From: Porphyrobacter sp. TH134
Lineage (GTDB): Bacteria > Pseudomonadota > Alphaproteobacteria > Sphingomonadales > Sphingomonadaceae
DNA length: 64,000 bases
Reading direction: 5' to 3'
NCBI RefSeq assembly: GCF_002855495.1
Contig: NZ_PKRO01000001.1
Span: 154,010-218,009, forward strand
The notes beneath the pieces are model-generated. The model did not search any database, was not told where the DNA came from, and saw nothing but the letters and a program-made list of their open reading frames with translations. How positions within the stretch are numbered: position 1 is the stretch's first letter; the number at the start of each line of letters is the position of its first letter. Position numbers and translations under genes: made by a program. Shown here in pieces: positions 34,513 through 43,793 of this stretch.

Positions 34513-37449
34513 CTAGAACAGCTTTCTGAGATCGATCCCCAGATACAGCCCCAAGGGATCAATCACGAAAGGCTGGTAATTGATCGGCGTTTCCCCGGTG
34601 GAATCCCGCACCCGGCGCTGCGCATCGAACAGGTTGTCGGCCACCAGACTGACGCGGAAGTCCTTGAGGAAGCCTTCGTTCTTGCCCGTCACTTCGCCCA
34701 TGTTGGCAAACACCCGCAGGTTGAAGGTGGCAATGTCGTCAAAGAACAGATCGCTGGCGCCGACCGCGCCATCAAGCCGCGTCGTGCCGGTGTAGATGCC
34801 CGACAGGCGGAAGCCCACGCCCTTGCCGAACAGACCCGCTTCCAGGCGGCTGGAATGGCGCGGCTGACCAAAGGCACTGGTCGCATCGCCATCGAGCTGA
34901 TCGAGAGGCTGGAGGCCGGCGGCGATCAGGATTTCGTTCTGAAGCTCGATCGTGTGGGTCAGGTTGAAGAAATACCGCCAGCCGGAAAAGCTGCGCTGGG
35001 CCAGCGGATTGAACACCGGGGGCCCCGCAGGTGCGCCCCCGCCCGCTGCGGGCGCGCCGCCGCCCGCTGCCGGTCCGCCCAGCAGCGCCGGATCGAGACT
35101 GCAGATGCGCGTGCGCATTTCCGTCAGACGCGCAGGATCGATTGTGCCGTCGGCGCCGCGCAGGCGGGCCAGCATGGGCGCCAGACGGGCCGGATCGATA
35201 CCGGGAAACTCGGCCGAGATATCCGCGCCGCTGTCGATGGCGGCCACCAGCTTTTCAAGGAAGGCCTGACCATCATCGGCGCACAGGCGCGCGCGGAAGG
35301 CCATGAACTGTTCGCGCTGCTCAGGCGTTGGTGCGGCCCCGCCGCCAAAGCCCATGCCGCCTGCCCGCGGCCCGCCCGGCCCGGCCGGAGGCGCGCCTGT
35401 GGTTGGGGGGGATGGTTGCGGTGCAGCCGCTGCCCCGCCGCCGCCACCGCCGCCGCCAAAGCGTCCACCGCCCGGCCCGCCTTGGCCTTCCGCCGGCGCG
35501 CCGATGCTGCCGTTGGTGGAAAAGGTAAACTGGATGCGGTCCGCCCGCGTCTCGGCAAAGCTGACAGAACGCCGGTCAACCGCGATCAGGCGGCCGATCT
35601 CACCCGGCGCTGCGGGCGCGCGCGTCACCCGTCCCGGGAACGCCGCTTCGATTGCAGAGGTGATCTGCGGAAAGGCGCTGACGACATCGTCCGACCGGTT
35701 GCGGATATATTCCACCGTCAGACGCGAATTGTCCCAGAACGGCAGTTCCCAGTTGGCAGCAAATTTCCAGTCCCGCTGCGTTTCCGCCACAAGATCGGGA
35801 TTGCCGCCCGTGGTGACATCCGCCAGCACCGTCTCCCCGCGCACCAGATCGAACACCGGCACGTTCAGGTTGACGATTTGCGGATTGCCCAGCGCCGTCA
35901 GCCCCGGCGCCACTTCGCGCCAGATATAGGTTGCCGACAGATCCAGCCCGTCAACCGGCGTCCAGGTCAGCCCGGCGTTCCAATCGCCCAGCACGCCAAA
36001 ATCGCTGAGGTCTTCGATGCCGGCTTGCAGGTTCAGCGTGAATGTCCCCAGCGCATCGGCGAATTCTTCGCGGGTGCTGGTCAGCGGCACCACCAGATTG
36101 GTCCCGGCCGAAAAGTTGCGCCGGGTCAGCGCCACATCGGTGGCCGAGCGCGTGTCCGCGCTTTCGATCCGCTGCCAATCGATCCCGATATCAAAGGTCG
36201 CCAGCAATTCGCCCGCCGGAAGGTTGCCGAGCGCGCCATTGAGCGTGGTCAGCGAGTTCCCGGCAATCGAGCGGCTGCGGGCAAGGTCGAACCCGTTGTC
36301 GGTGTTGGCGGGCAGCGGGCCATTGAGCGCCAGCGTGCCCGCCTGCGCCGCGTTCTGGAACACAGCCAATTGTTGCGCGGTCAGGCGTCGGTCGATTTCG
36401 GTCTCGGTCTCAGCCAGCGAACCATCGAACGTGCTGGTCAGGCGAAAGGCATTGATCGGCCTCGTCAGCGATCCCGCGGTCGAGACCGTATCGGTCGATG
36501 AACGCCGGGCGAGCGGCGTCTCCGCGCCGAAGGTGCGCACGGCATTGGCGCCGGTCGGCCCGGTCAGCAGCACGGTGTTCAGACCATCAAGGCTGCGGCT
36601 TTCGCTGCGCTCATAATTGAGGTTGGCGCTGAGCGATGTGCCGCTGTCGATGATCGCCTTGGCCCAGGCGACATTGGCTTCAAGACCGAAGGTATCGGCC
36701 AGCAGACTGCGGAAGCGCGCCGGATCGGGATCGCTCGCGGTGGTGGGGATTGAACCATCGGCCTGCGGGATGCCGCGTTCGTCCTCCGTCAGCAGCGTGG
36801 TGTCTTCCACCTGGATGCTGGCATTGATCCGCCCACCATCCGCGATCTTGAGCAGGCCCAGCTGTTGTTCGTTGCGCGAATAGCCGCCGCGCGAGGGCAC
36901 CTCAAATTCAAGGTCGGCCTGTCGGTTGGAATAATTATCCTTGAGGATCAGATTGATAACCCGGCGATCAGGCGGAAAGCCGAACCGCTGGGCGACTTCT
37001 TCAGGGAACACCTCGACCCGCGCCAGCGCTTCGGGCGGATAGTTGGAGAACTCCCGGAAATTGCCGATCCGGATGCCATTGACGAGGATCACCGGCCCGC
37101 CGCCGCCCCCGCGCCCGCGCGCCGAGCCCGTGCGGGCGCTGATCTGCGCGATCAGATCGGTGATCGAGGTCACGCCCTCTGCGGCGATTGCGGTCTCATC
37201 AAGCTGAAGCAGCGGGGCCTGGTCCACGAACAGCTGACCGCGCAACCGGCCCGAGCGCACGATGATCTCGTTGCCATCGGCGGCAACATCGCTGGCAACC
37301 TCAGCCTCGTCTTCTTCGGTTTGCGCGGCAGGCTCGGGCTGGGGCTGGCTGGCTGCGCTCTCCTTGGCCGAAAGCGGGAAGGCAAGCGTCAGCGCAAAGG
37401 CACAGCAGCCGGCGCGCAAGCCGGCGCGGGAAAACGGGGAGAGGTTCAT
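34513..37449 (-). CDS. TonB-dependent receptor with low-complexity helical insert
   Basis: 978 residues, long for the family. A signal peptide (about 1-28) precedes a plug domain (about 60-175: GGGPVILVNGIRIGNFREFS, then EVFPEEVAQRFGFPPDRRVINLIL) and a barrel ending in an aromatic residue (F978). Between strands lies an insert of about 160 residues (650-812): a Gly/Pro-rich run (654-706), an all-helical stretch (708-790) with two cysteines (723 and 783), then another Gly/Ala run. This is probably an outward-facing domain. The substrate is unknown. No riboswitch was seen upstream. Confidence 0.85.
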   Translation of the reverse strand: MNLSPFSRAGLRAGCCAFALTLAFPLSAKESAASQPQPEPAAQTEEDEAEVASDVAADGNEIIVRSGRLRGQLFVDQAPLLQLDETAIAAEGVTSITDLIAQISARTGSARGRGGGGGPVILVNGIRIGNFREFSNYPPEALARVEVFPEEVAQRFGFPPDRRVINLILKDNYSNRQADLEFEVPSRGGYSRNEQQLGLLKIADGGRINASIQVEDTTLLTEDERGIPQADGSIPTTASDPDPARFRSLLADTFGLEANVAWAKAIIDSGTSLSANLNYERSESRSLDGLNTVLLTGPTGANAVRTFGAETPLARRSSTDTVSTAGSLTRPINAFRLTSTFDGSLAETETEIDRRLTAQQLAVFQNAAQAGTLALNGPLPANTDNGFDLARSRSIAGNSLTTLNGALGNLPAGELLATFDIGIDWQRIESADTRSATDVALTRRNFSAGTNLVVPLTSTREEFADALGTFTLNLQAGIEDLSDFGVLGDWNAGLTWTPVDGLDLSATYIWREVAPGLTALGNPQIVNLNVPVFDLVRGETVLADVTTGGNPDLVAETQRDWKFAANWELPFWDNSRLTVEYIRNRSDDVVSAFPQITSAIEAAFPGRVTRAPAAPGEIGRLIAVDRRSVSFAETRADRIQFTFSTNGSIGAPAEGQGGPGGGRFGGGGGGGGAAAAPQPSPPTTGAPPAGPGGPRAGGMGFGGGAAPTPEQREQFMAFRARLCADDGQAFLEKLVAAIDSGADISAEFPGIDPARLAPMLARLRGADGTIDPARLTEMRTRICSLDPALLGGPAAGGGAPAAGGGAPAGPPVFNPLAQRSFSGWRYFFNLTHTIELQNEILIAAGLQPLDQLDGDATSAFGQPRHSSRLEAGLFGKGVGFRLSGIYTGTTRLDGAVGASDLFFDDIATFNLRVFANMGEVTGKNEGFLKDFRVSLVADNLFDAQRRVRDSTGETPINYQPFVIDPLGLYLGIDLRKLF

Positions 37450-37698
37450 GGAGTCCCTTTTGATTGCAATTCGTCTGGCAGCGCGGCTTTTGCCGCTCCT
37501 GTCCGGCTGCGGTGGCGGCGCGGATTCGTGCCCACGAGATGCGCGTCATCCCCTGAACAGAACCTGCAAAGTCCCGCATAATCTGCACCTAACGCACGAG
37601 CCTTCCCTTTTGGTTCCCGCATCGCTAAAGCGCAGCCGCACATCGACGGGCGTATTGTGCGCCGCAACAGCTACACTCATCAAAGACAAAGGAATTTC
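37450..37698 (+). other. Spacer between the TonB receptor and infA
   Basis: 249 bases between divergent genes. The AAAGGAA near 37688-37693 is the infA ribosome site. I see no B12 or other riboswitch, and no clear -10/-35 pair. Confidence 0.4.
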
Positions 37699-37944
37699 AT
37701 GGCCAAGGAAGAACTCCTCGAAATGCGCGGGCGCGTGGTTGAATTGCTGCCCAATGCGATGTTCCGGGTGGAGCTTGAAAACGGGCATGAAGTGCTGGGC
37801 CACACTGCGGGCAAGATGCGCAAGAACCGCATCCGCGTGCTGGTGGGCGACGAAGTGCTGTGCGAGCTGACGCCCTACGACCTCACCAAGGCGCGCATCA
37901 CCTATCGCTTCATGCCGGGTCGCGGCGGCCCCGGCCCGCAATAA
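37699..37944 (+). CDS. infA: Translation initiation factor IF-1
   Basis: 81-residue OB-fold protein; [45 protein letters not shown] and [16 protein letters not shown] follow bacterial IF-1 closely. Binds the 30S A site and cooperates with IF-2 and IF-3. ATG 37699 with AAAGGAA upstream. The C-terminal tail adds PGRGGPGPQ. It heads the string infA-maf-RNase E/G-yacG-tRNA-Phe, which is conserved in this group. Confidence 0.97.
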   Translation: MAKEELLEMRGRVVELLPNAMFRVELENGHEVLGHTAGKMRKNRIRVLVGDEVLCELTPYDLTKARITYRFMPGRGGPGPQ

Positions 37945-37959
37945 TTGGCTGCGGCCCGC

Positions 37960-38532
37960 ATGGGCGCGGCGCACCTGACACTGGCATCGGCATCTCCCCG
38001 GCGGCGCGAGCTGCTGGGGCGGCTTGGCCTTGTGCCGGACGCGGTCATCCCGGCCGATATCGATGAGACGCCTCTGAAGGGCGAACTTCCCCGCGCCTAT
38101 GCCTTGCGCATGGGCCGCGAAAAGGCGCTGGCTGTTGATGCCCCCGGCCACGTGCTGGCGGGTGACACCGTGGTCGCCGTAGGCCGGCGGATCCTGCCCA
38201 AGACCGAGACCGCCGCCGAAGCGCGCGCTTGCCTTGAACTGATGAGCGGGCGGCGCCATCAGGTGCTCACCAGTGTCGTTCTGCGCGCCAGCGATGGAAC
38301 GTTGCGCGAACGGCTCAATGAAACCGTGGTGCACTTCAAGCGCTTGTCCGAGCAGGAAATCGCAGACTATCTTGCGGGCGGCGATTGGCAGGGCAAGGCC
38401 GGCGGCTATGCCATCCAGGGCGCGGCAGAGGGTTTGATCCAGTGGATCAGAGGCAGCCATTCAGGGGTGATGGGCCTGCCATTGTACGAAACGCGCGCGC
38501 TGCTTAAGGCAGCGGGGTTTCCCATTGCCTGA
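37960..38532 (+). CDS. maf: Maf-like nucleoside triphosphate pyrophosphatase
   Basis: 190 residues from ATG 37960; TTG 37945 directly after the infA stop would add five residues. LASASPRRRELL is the Maf N-terminal phosphate-binding signature, GDTVVAVGRRILPKT carries the metal-binding Asp, and SGRRHQVLTSVVL and GKAGGYAIQG finish the family pattern. It hydrolyses non-canonical dTTP/UTP or 7-methyl-GTP, to limit their incorporation. Overlaps the next gene by 8 bases. Confidence 0.93.
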   Translation: MGAAHLTLASASPRRRELLGRLGLVPDAVIPADIDETPLKGELPRAYALRMGREKALAVDAPGHVLAGDTVVAVGRRILPKTETAAEARACLELMSGRRHQVLTSVVLRASDGTLRERLNETVVHFKRLSEQEIADYLAGGDWQGKAGGYAIQGAAEGLIQWIRGSHSGVMGLPLYETRALLKAAGFPIA

Positions 38533-39496
38533 ACTGACAGGGCCTGAATGGCTGATCGAAGAAGGTATCGGCGAGCTCCGGGCCTTGCTGATCGCAGGCG
38601 AACAGGTGCTGGCAGCGCAGGTGTGGTGGCCCGGAGAACTGCGCGCAGGACAGGCCGCGCGCGGCAAGCTGACCGGGAAACTGAAAGGCTCCCGGCGCGG
38701 GGTGGCGCTGCTGGACGGCGGCAGCGAGGCGCTGATCGATCACCTGCCGCCGCAGGCAACCGAGGGCCAGACCCTCGACCTTGTCATCACCCGCGCTCCT
38801 ATCGCCGAACGCGGGCGATTGAAGCGGGCGCAGACGCGCGTCGCCGGGCCTGACACCCCGGCCCTGCGCCCGGCGTTCCCGCAAGGGCAGACCGTGCGCC
38901 GCTTTCCGCCTGGATTGTGGGAGGAGGTGTGGCACGCTGCCTCCAGCGCCCGTCTCGACTTTTCAGGCGGCGAAATTCTCGTCAGCGTCACCCCGGCCAT
39001 GACGGTGATCGATATCGACGGCATCGGCGCCCCGCGCGAGGTCGCGCTTGCCGCGGTCCCTGCCATTGCCCGCGCGCTGCGATGGTTCGACCTTGGCGGC
39101 AATATCGGGATCGATTTTCCCACTCTGTCCGACAAGACCGATCGCCGCGCGGTGGACGAGGCGCTCGGCGCGGCGCTGAGCGGCTGGCCGCATGAACGCA
39201 CCGCCATGAACGGCTTCGGCTTTGTCCAGCTGGTCGCGCGGCTGGAAGGCCCTTCGCTGCTGCACCGATTCGCCACATCGCGCGTCGGCAGTTGCGCGCG
39301 GCTGGCGCTGCGCCTGGCCGAACATGCCGAGGGCCACGGCCCGGTGCTGGAATTGCGCGTACACCCCGCATTGCAGGCCAAGCTCAAGCCCGAATGGCGC
39401 GATGAACTGGCGCGGCGGACAGGACGGCTGGTGCGGATCGCAACCGATCCCGGCCTTGCGCTCGAAGCGCCCAGCGCCCAAATCCTTGGCGCATGA
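38525..39496 (+). CDS. Short ribonuclease E/G-family protein
   Basis: 323 residues; start TTG 38525 inside the maf end. A divergent S1-like N-terminus (about 25-105) is followed by a compact catalytic core. TPAMTVIDIDG (first Asp) and WFDLGGNIGIDFPTL (second Asp) match the DNase-I-like active site of RNase E/G. It lacks the zinc-link cysteines and C-terminal scaffold, so it is about two-thirds the size of RNase G. Likely an RNA endonuclease of this conserved operon; activity not proven. Confidence 0.85.
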   Translation: MPELTGPEWLIEEGIGELRALLIAGEQVLAAQVWWPGELRAGQAARGKLTGKLKGSRRGVALLDGGSEALIDHLPPQATEGQTLDLVITRAPIAERGRLKRAQTRVAGPDTPALRPAFPQGQTVRRFPPGLWEEVWHAASSARLDFSGGEILVSVTPAMTVIDIDGIGAPREVALAAVPAIARALRWFDLGGNIGIDFPTLSDKTDRRAVDEALGAALSGWPHERTAMNGFGFVQLVARLEGPSLLHRFATSRVGSCARLALRLAEHAEGHGPVLELRVHPALQAKLKPEWRDELARRTGRLVRIATDPGLALEAPSAQILGA

Positions 39497-39678
39497 CCAC
39501 CAAGCCCAAGCCCTGCCCGATATGCCGCAAAGCCCGGTCCGAGCAATTCCACCCCTTCTGTTCGCAGCGCTGCAAGGACCGCGATCTGGCGCGCTGGTTT
39601 TCCGATTCCTACGCCGTGCCCGGCCCCCCTGCCGATCCCGACGAACTGGCGCAAGACAGCTGGCGCGAGCAGGATTGA
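39493..39678 (+). CDS. yacG: DNA gyrase inhibitor YacG (zinc knuckle)
   Basis: 61 residues, ATGA overlap with the RNase E/G gene. The four zinc cysteines are C8, C11, C23 and C27 in CPIC ... FCSQRCKDRDLARWFSDSY, the DUF329 pattern. YacG binds GyrB and inhibits gyrase in E. coli. The usual length. Confidence 0.95.
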   Translation: MTTKPKPCPICRKARSEQFHPFCSQRCKDRDLARWFSDSYAVPGPPADPDELAQDSWREQD

Positions 39679-39799
39679 TGCGCCGATACAAAAGGGCGGA
39701 TAAAACCCCCTTGCCAACCCTCTCTGCCTTCGCCATAGGGCCGCTCTCATTTGCTCGCCGGGGCAGCCAATTGGCTCCACCCCGTCGCTCGCAGCGAAT

Positions 39800-39874
39800 G
39801 CCCGAGTAGCTCAGGGGTAGAGCAGCGGATTGAAAATCCGCGTGTCGGTGGTTCAAATCCGCCCTCGGGCACCA
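39800..39874 (+). tRNA. tRNA-Phe (GAA)
   Basis: Full cloverleaf in 75 bases including the encoded CCA. Acceptor GCCCGAG/CTCGGGC, D stem GCTC/GAGC, anticodon stem GCGGA/TCCGC with loop TTGAAAA (anticodon GAA), variable loop GTGTC and T stem GGTGG/CCGCC with TTCAAAT. It follows yacG in the usual order for this group. Confidence 0.97.
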
Positions 39875-39914
39875 TTCGCTAAACGCCGAAAGGCGAGCTG
39901 GGAGTGCTGTTCCA

Positions 39915-40718
39915 ATGTCCCGCCGAACCAAGATCTACGAAGGCAAGGCCAAGATCCTTTATGAGGGTCCGGAACCCGGCACGCTCATCCAGTATTTCAA
40001 GGATGATGCGACCGCCTTCAATGCCGAGAAAAAAGGCACGATCAACGGCAAGGGCGTGATCAACAACCGCATCAGCGAGCATGTGTTCACGCGCCTCGCC
40101 CATATCGGCATCCCCACCCACTTCATCCGCCGCCTCAACATGCGCGAGCAACTGATCCGGCAGGTCGACATCATTCCGCTGGAAGTGGTGGTGCGCAACG
40201 TGGCGGCCGGCTCAATCAGCAAGCGCCTCGGCATCGAAGAGGGCGAACCCCTGCCCCACACCTTGATCGAATATTACTACAAGGACGATGCACTGGGCGA
40301 TCCGCTGGTGGCCGAGGAACACATCGCCTGCTTCAACTGGTGCACCAACGAAGAGATGCACGACATTTCCTCGATGGCGATCCGCATCAACGATTTCATG
40401 TGCGGGATGTTTGCCGCGATCGATATCCGGCTGGTCGACTTCAAGCTGGAATTCGGGCGGCTTTACGACGGCGATTACAGCCGCGTGATTCTGGCAGACG
40501 AAATCAGCCCCGATGGCTGCCGGTTGTGGGACATGAACACCGGCGAAAAGCTCGACAAGGACCGTTTCCGCCGCGATCTGGGCGGCGAGGAAGAAGCCTA
40601 TCGTGAAGTCGCGCGCCGGCTCGGCCTGCTGAATGGCGAGGACAATGGCCCGGGCGAGGTGTTCGACCTGTCGCACGCCCGTTCGCGCCTGCGCGGGCCG
40701 CCGCCGCTCAAGAAATAG
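39915..40718 (+). CDS. purC: SAICAR synthetase
   Basis: 267 residues; joins aspartate to CAIR with ATP in step eight of purine synthesis. [33 protein letters not shown], and [14 protein letters not shown] are signature blocks. ATG 39915. In many alphaproteobacteria purC is followed by purS-purQ-purL; here a peptidase and a TonB receptor gene, 5.6 kb in all, separate purC from purSQ. Confidence 0.97.
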   Translation: MSRRTKIYEGKAKILYEGPEPGTLIQYFKDDATAFNAEKKGTINGKGVINNRISEHVFTRLAHIGIPTHFIRRLNMREQLIRQVDIIPLEVVVRNVAAGSISKRLGIEEGEPLPHTLIEYYYKDDALGDPLVAEEHIACFNWCTNEEMHDISSMAIRINDFMCGMFAAIDIRLVDFKLEFGRLYDGDYSRVILADEISPDGCRLWDMNTGEKLDKDRFRRDLGGEEEAYREVARRLGLLNGEDNGPGEVFDLSHARSRLRGPPPLKK

Positions 40719-40810
40719 CGCCGCCGCCGCATCATCGGCTGCGCGAATTATGCTGACAGGCGCCGTTCAGGCCGTAATCTCCACAAGATGGCGATGCGAG
40801 CAGGAGCGGT

Positions 40811-43720
40811 TTGAAAACAATGCGAAGGCACACGTTTGCCGCCGTCCGCTGGGTGGCCGTATCCGCACTTGCGCTCGCCGCGCCGCTGGCCGCACAGGAC
40901 GAAACCCCGGCAACACCCGCCGCAGCAGACACTGCGCAATCTGCTGCGCCGGTCTGGGCATTCGAGACCAGCGACGTGCCGGTCGACACCGATTACACCT
41001 TCGGACGGCTCGATAACGGGCTGCGTTACATCATCCGCCGCAACGCCACCCCGGCTGGCACCGCGCTGGTAAGGCTGCGGATCAACACCGGCGCGCTGGC
41101 CGAAACCGATGCCGAGCGCGGGCTGTCGCACTATCTTGAACACATGGCCTTCAACGGATCGAAGGGCATCCCCGAAGGCGAGATGATCAAGCTGCTCGAA
41201 CGCGAGGGGCTGGCTTTCGGCGCGGATACCAATGCGTCGACCGGGTTTGAAAACATCACCTATATGCTCAATCTGCCGCGCAACGATGAAGCGCTGCTGG
41301 GCACGGCGCTGATGCTGATGCGCGAAACGGCGAGCGAGCTGACCATCGCGCCGGACGCTGTGGAGCGCGAACGCGGGATTATTCTGGCCGAGCGGCGCGA
41401 CCGCGCGGGCTTCCAGCAGCGCAATTTTGAAGACAACGTCGCCTTTCTTGCGCCCGGCGCGCATTATGCCAACCGCATGCCGATTGGCACGCTGGAGGTG
41501 CTGGAAACTGCCACCGCCGACCAAATCCGCAGTCTCTACGAACGGACCTATACGCCTGAAAACGCCGTGCTGGTGGTGGTCGGCGATTATCCGGTCGCCG
41601 TGGTCGAAGCCGCGATCCGCGCCCGCTTTGCCGATTGGGCGCCCGCCCCTGCCCCGGCCAAACCACGGGCCGGACCGATTGATCCAGAACGCAAGGGCTT
41701 GACCGATATCCACCTTGATCACGCCCTGTCCGAAAGCGTGACCATCAGCCGGCTGGCCCCGTGGCGCGACGAGCCCGATACGCTTGCGGCGCGCCGCGCC
41801 AGCCGGCTGCGCGCGGTCGGCTATGGCATCATCAACCGCCGCCTCGCCCGGTTGGCGCGCGGCGCTGATGCGCCATTTCGCAGTGCCAGCTTCAGTTCGG
41901 GCGACATCTTTGAAGATGCCCGCATCACCAGCCTCAGCGTCAACAGCACCGACGGCGCATGGCGCGCAGGCGTGCTGGCCGCGGTGCGCGAGGTGAATCA
42001 GGCGCTGACCTATGGCTTCACGCAGGCCGAAGTCGACGAGCAGCTGGCCAACATCCGCACGGCGCTGGAAAACGGCGTGAAATCGGCCGGCACGCGCAGC
42101 AACGCCGTGTTTGCAGGCGGAGCGCTGGCTCTGGTCAGCGACAAGCGTGTGCCCACCACGCCCGATTGGTCGCTGGCCTCCTTTGAGGAGCAGGCGCCCG
42201 CTATCACGCCCGAAGCGGCATGGCAGGCCGTGCTGGCCGATGCCGCGCCGCTGGCAGAGCCGCTGATCCGGTTTGAAGGGCGCAGGCTTCCCGATGGCGG
42301 TGAGACCGGCTTGCGCAGCGCCTTTGCCGATGGGCTGGCCTTGCCTATCGCTCCGCCCGCCAGCAACGGCCCGCTTGCCTTTGGCTACAGCGATTTCGGC
42401 CCGGCGGGAACGGTGGTGTCCGACGTCGTGGACGAGCGCCTCGGCCTGCGCAAAATCCGCTTTGCCAACGGCGTGCGCCTTACGCTCAAGCGAACCGATG
42501 TGCGCAAGGACCGGATTGCGTTTTTGCTGGCGGTGGACGGCGGCGATCTGATGAACACCGCCGATGCGCCGCTGCGCACCTATCTTGCCGGCTCGCTCGC
42601 GGCAGGCGGGCTTGGAAAGCACTCCCAGGATGAACTGGCGAGCGTGCTGGCCGGACGCAGCGTCAGCTTTGAACTGGCCAGCGGCACCGACGCCTTCACC
42701 GCATCAGCCGTCACCACCCCGCGCGACCTGCTGACACAAATGCAGGTGCTCGCCGCCACCCTCACCGATCCGGGCTACCGGCCCGAGGGGGTGGAGCGGT
42801 TCCGCAAGGGGATCGACAATTTCTTCAACACATTGGACGCGACCCCTGCCCGCGCGCTGTCAACGGCGATCGGCGGGATCCTGTCGGGCAATGACCCGCG
42901 TTTTTCACTGCTGCCCAAAGCGGATTTTCTCGCACTGGATTATGCGCAGCTGCGCGCCGCCATCACCGACCGCCTGACCGGCGGCGCGATTGAGCTGGCG
43001 CTGGTCGGCGATCTTGACGAGGCGCAAGCGATTGCGGCGGTTGCCGCCACGCTAGGCGCGCTGCCGCCGCGTGAACAAGCCTTCAACCCGCGCACCGAGA
43101 ACCGCATTCGCCCGTTCACGGCGCAGCGCGGCCAGCACATCATCACGCACAAGGGCGAGCCCGATCAGGCGCTGCTGCAATGGGTCTGGCCCACTACGGA
43201 CGACAGCGATCTTGGCGAAACGCTGCGGCTTGATCTGCTGGCGCGGATTGTGCGGCTGCAACTGACCGATCGCTTGCGCGAAGATCTGGGGCAGGCCTAT
43301 TCGCCGTCGGCCCGGTCTGCCGCCAGCCATATCTACCCCGGCTACGGCACCTTCTCGATCAGCAGCGCCGTTGCCGCCGATCAGGTCGCGGTCACGCAGG
43401 CTGCTGTGCAAAGCCTGCTGGCCGATCTGCGCAAAGGCCCGGTCGATCCCGACCTGATCGATCGCGCGCGCAAGCCCTATCTTGAAGAATATGCCAATCT
43501 GCTCAAGGATCTGGGCGGTTGGCTTGGGCTGGCGGCCCGCGCGCAGAGCGAACCGGCGCAGCTCGATCGGTACTTTGCAGCGCCCGGCCTGATGACGGCC
43601 ATCACGCCTGAAGACCTGCATCAGACCGCGCTGAAATACCTGGCCCCCGGCAGCGCCGTTGAATTCGTGGTCGTGCCGGAAGCATCCGCGCCTCAGACCG
43701 CGCCCCAGACGCCAGAATAA
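40811..43720 (+). CDS. Exported M16-family zinc metallopeptidase (pitrilysin type)
   Basis: About 969 residues with two homologous halves of about 450. A signal peptide (about 1-29) precedes the first domain, which holds the inverted zinc motif HYLEH (107-111) and a downstream ERERGIILAERR segment with the third ligand glutamate. The second half lacks the motif, as in pitrilysin-like clam-shell peptidases. It probably degrades peptides in the periplasm. The start is TTG 40811, AGGAG 4 bases upstream; ATG 40820 is the alternative. Converges on a TonB receptor. Confidence 0.93.
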   Translation: MKTMRRHTFAAVRWVAVSALALAAPLAAQDETPATPAAADTAQSAAPVWAFETSDVPVDTDYTFGRLDNGLRYIIRRNATPAGTALVRLRINTGALAETDAERGLSHYLEHMAFNGSKGIPEGEMIKLLEREGLAFGADTNASTGFENITYMLNLPRNDEALLGTALMLMRETASELTIAPDAVERERGIILAERRDRAGFQQRNFEDNVAFLAPGAHYANRMPIGTLEVLETATADQIRSLYERTYTPENAVLVVVGDYPVAVVEAAIRARFADWAPAPAPAKPRAGPIDPERKGLTDIHLDHALSESVTISRLAPWRDEPDTLAARRASRLRAVGYGIINRRLARLARGADAPFRSASFSSGDIFEDARITSLSVNSTDGAWRAGVLAAVREVNQALTYGFTQAEVDEQLANIRTALENGVKSAGTRSNAVFAGGALALVSDKRVPTTPDWSLASFEEQAPAITPEAAWQAVLADAAPLAEPLIRFEGRRLPDGGETGLRSAFADGLALPIAPPASNGPLAFGYSDFGPAGTVVSDVVDERLGLRKIRFANGVRLTLKRTDVRKDRIAFLLAVDGGDLMNTADAPLRTYLAGSLAAGGLGKHSQDELASVLAGRSVSFELASGTDAFTASAVTTPRDLLTQMQVLAATLTDPGYRPEGVERFRKGIDNFFNTLDATPARALSTAIGGILSGNDPRFSLLPKADFLALDYAQLRAAITDRLTGGAIELALVGDLDEAQAIAAVAATLGALPPREQAFNPRTENRIRPFTAQRGQHIITHKGEPDQALLQWVWPTTDDSDLGETLRLDLLARIVRLQLTDRLREDLGQAYSPSARSAASHIYPGYGTFSISSAVAADQVAVTQAAVQSLLADLRKGPVDPDLIDRARKPYLEEYANLLKDLGGWLGLAARAQSEPAQLDRYFAAPGLMTAITPEDLHQTALKYLAPGSAVEFVVVPEASAPQTAPQTPE

Positions 43721-43724
43721 CGGC

Positions 43725-43784
43725 AACCGGCAAGCTCCCCGCCTGCCGGTTCCGGTTGGTGCCCATGCCCCGGCTAGCGGGGCA
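43725..43784. terminator. Two hairpins between convergent M16 and TonB genes
   Basis: AACCGGCA/TGCCGGTT (43725-43732 with 43744-43751) and TGCCCCG/CGGGGCA (43766-43772 with 43778-43784) lie in the 73-base gap. Neither has a T-run; likely Rho-dependent or two-way transcript ends. Confidence 0.55.
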
Positions 43785-43793
43785 CGCGCAGCC

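Noticed and set aside
34444..36501. Long plus-strand frame opposite the TonB receptor (685 codons)
   Set aside because: Shadow frame; Arg/His-rich with no recognisable family.
37450..37698. Possible cobalamin riboswitch before the TonB receptor
   Set aside because: No B12-box-like GCCACTG segment or related fold was seen.
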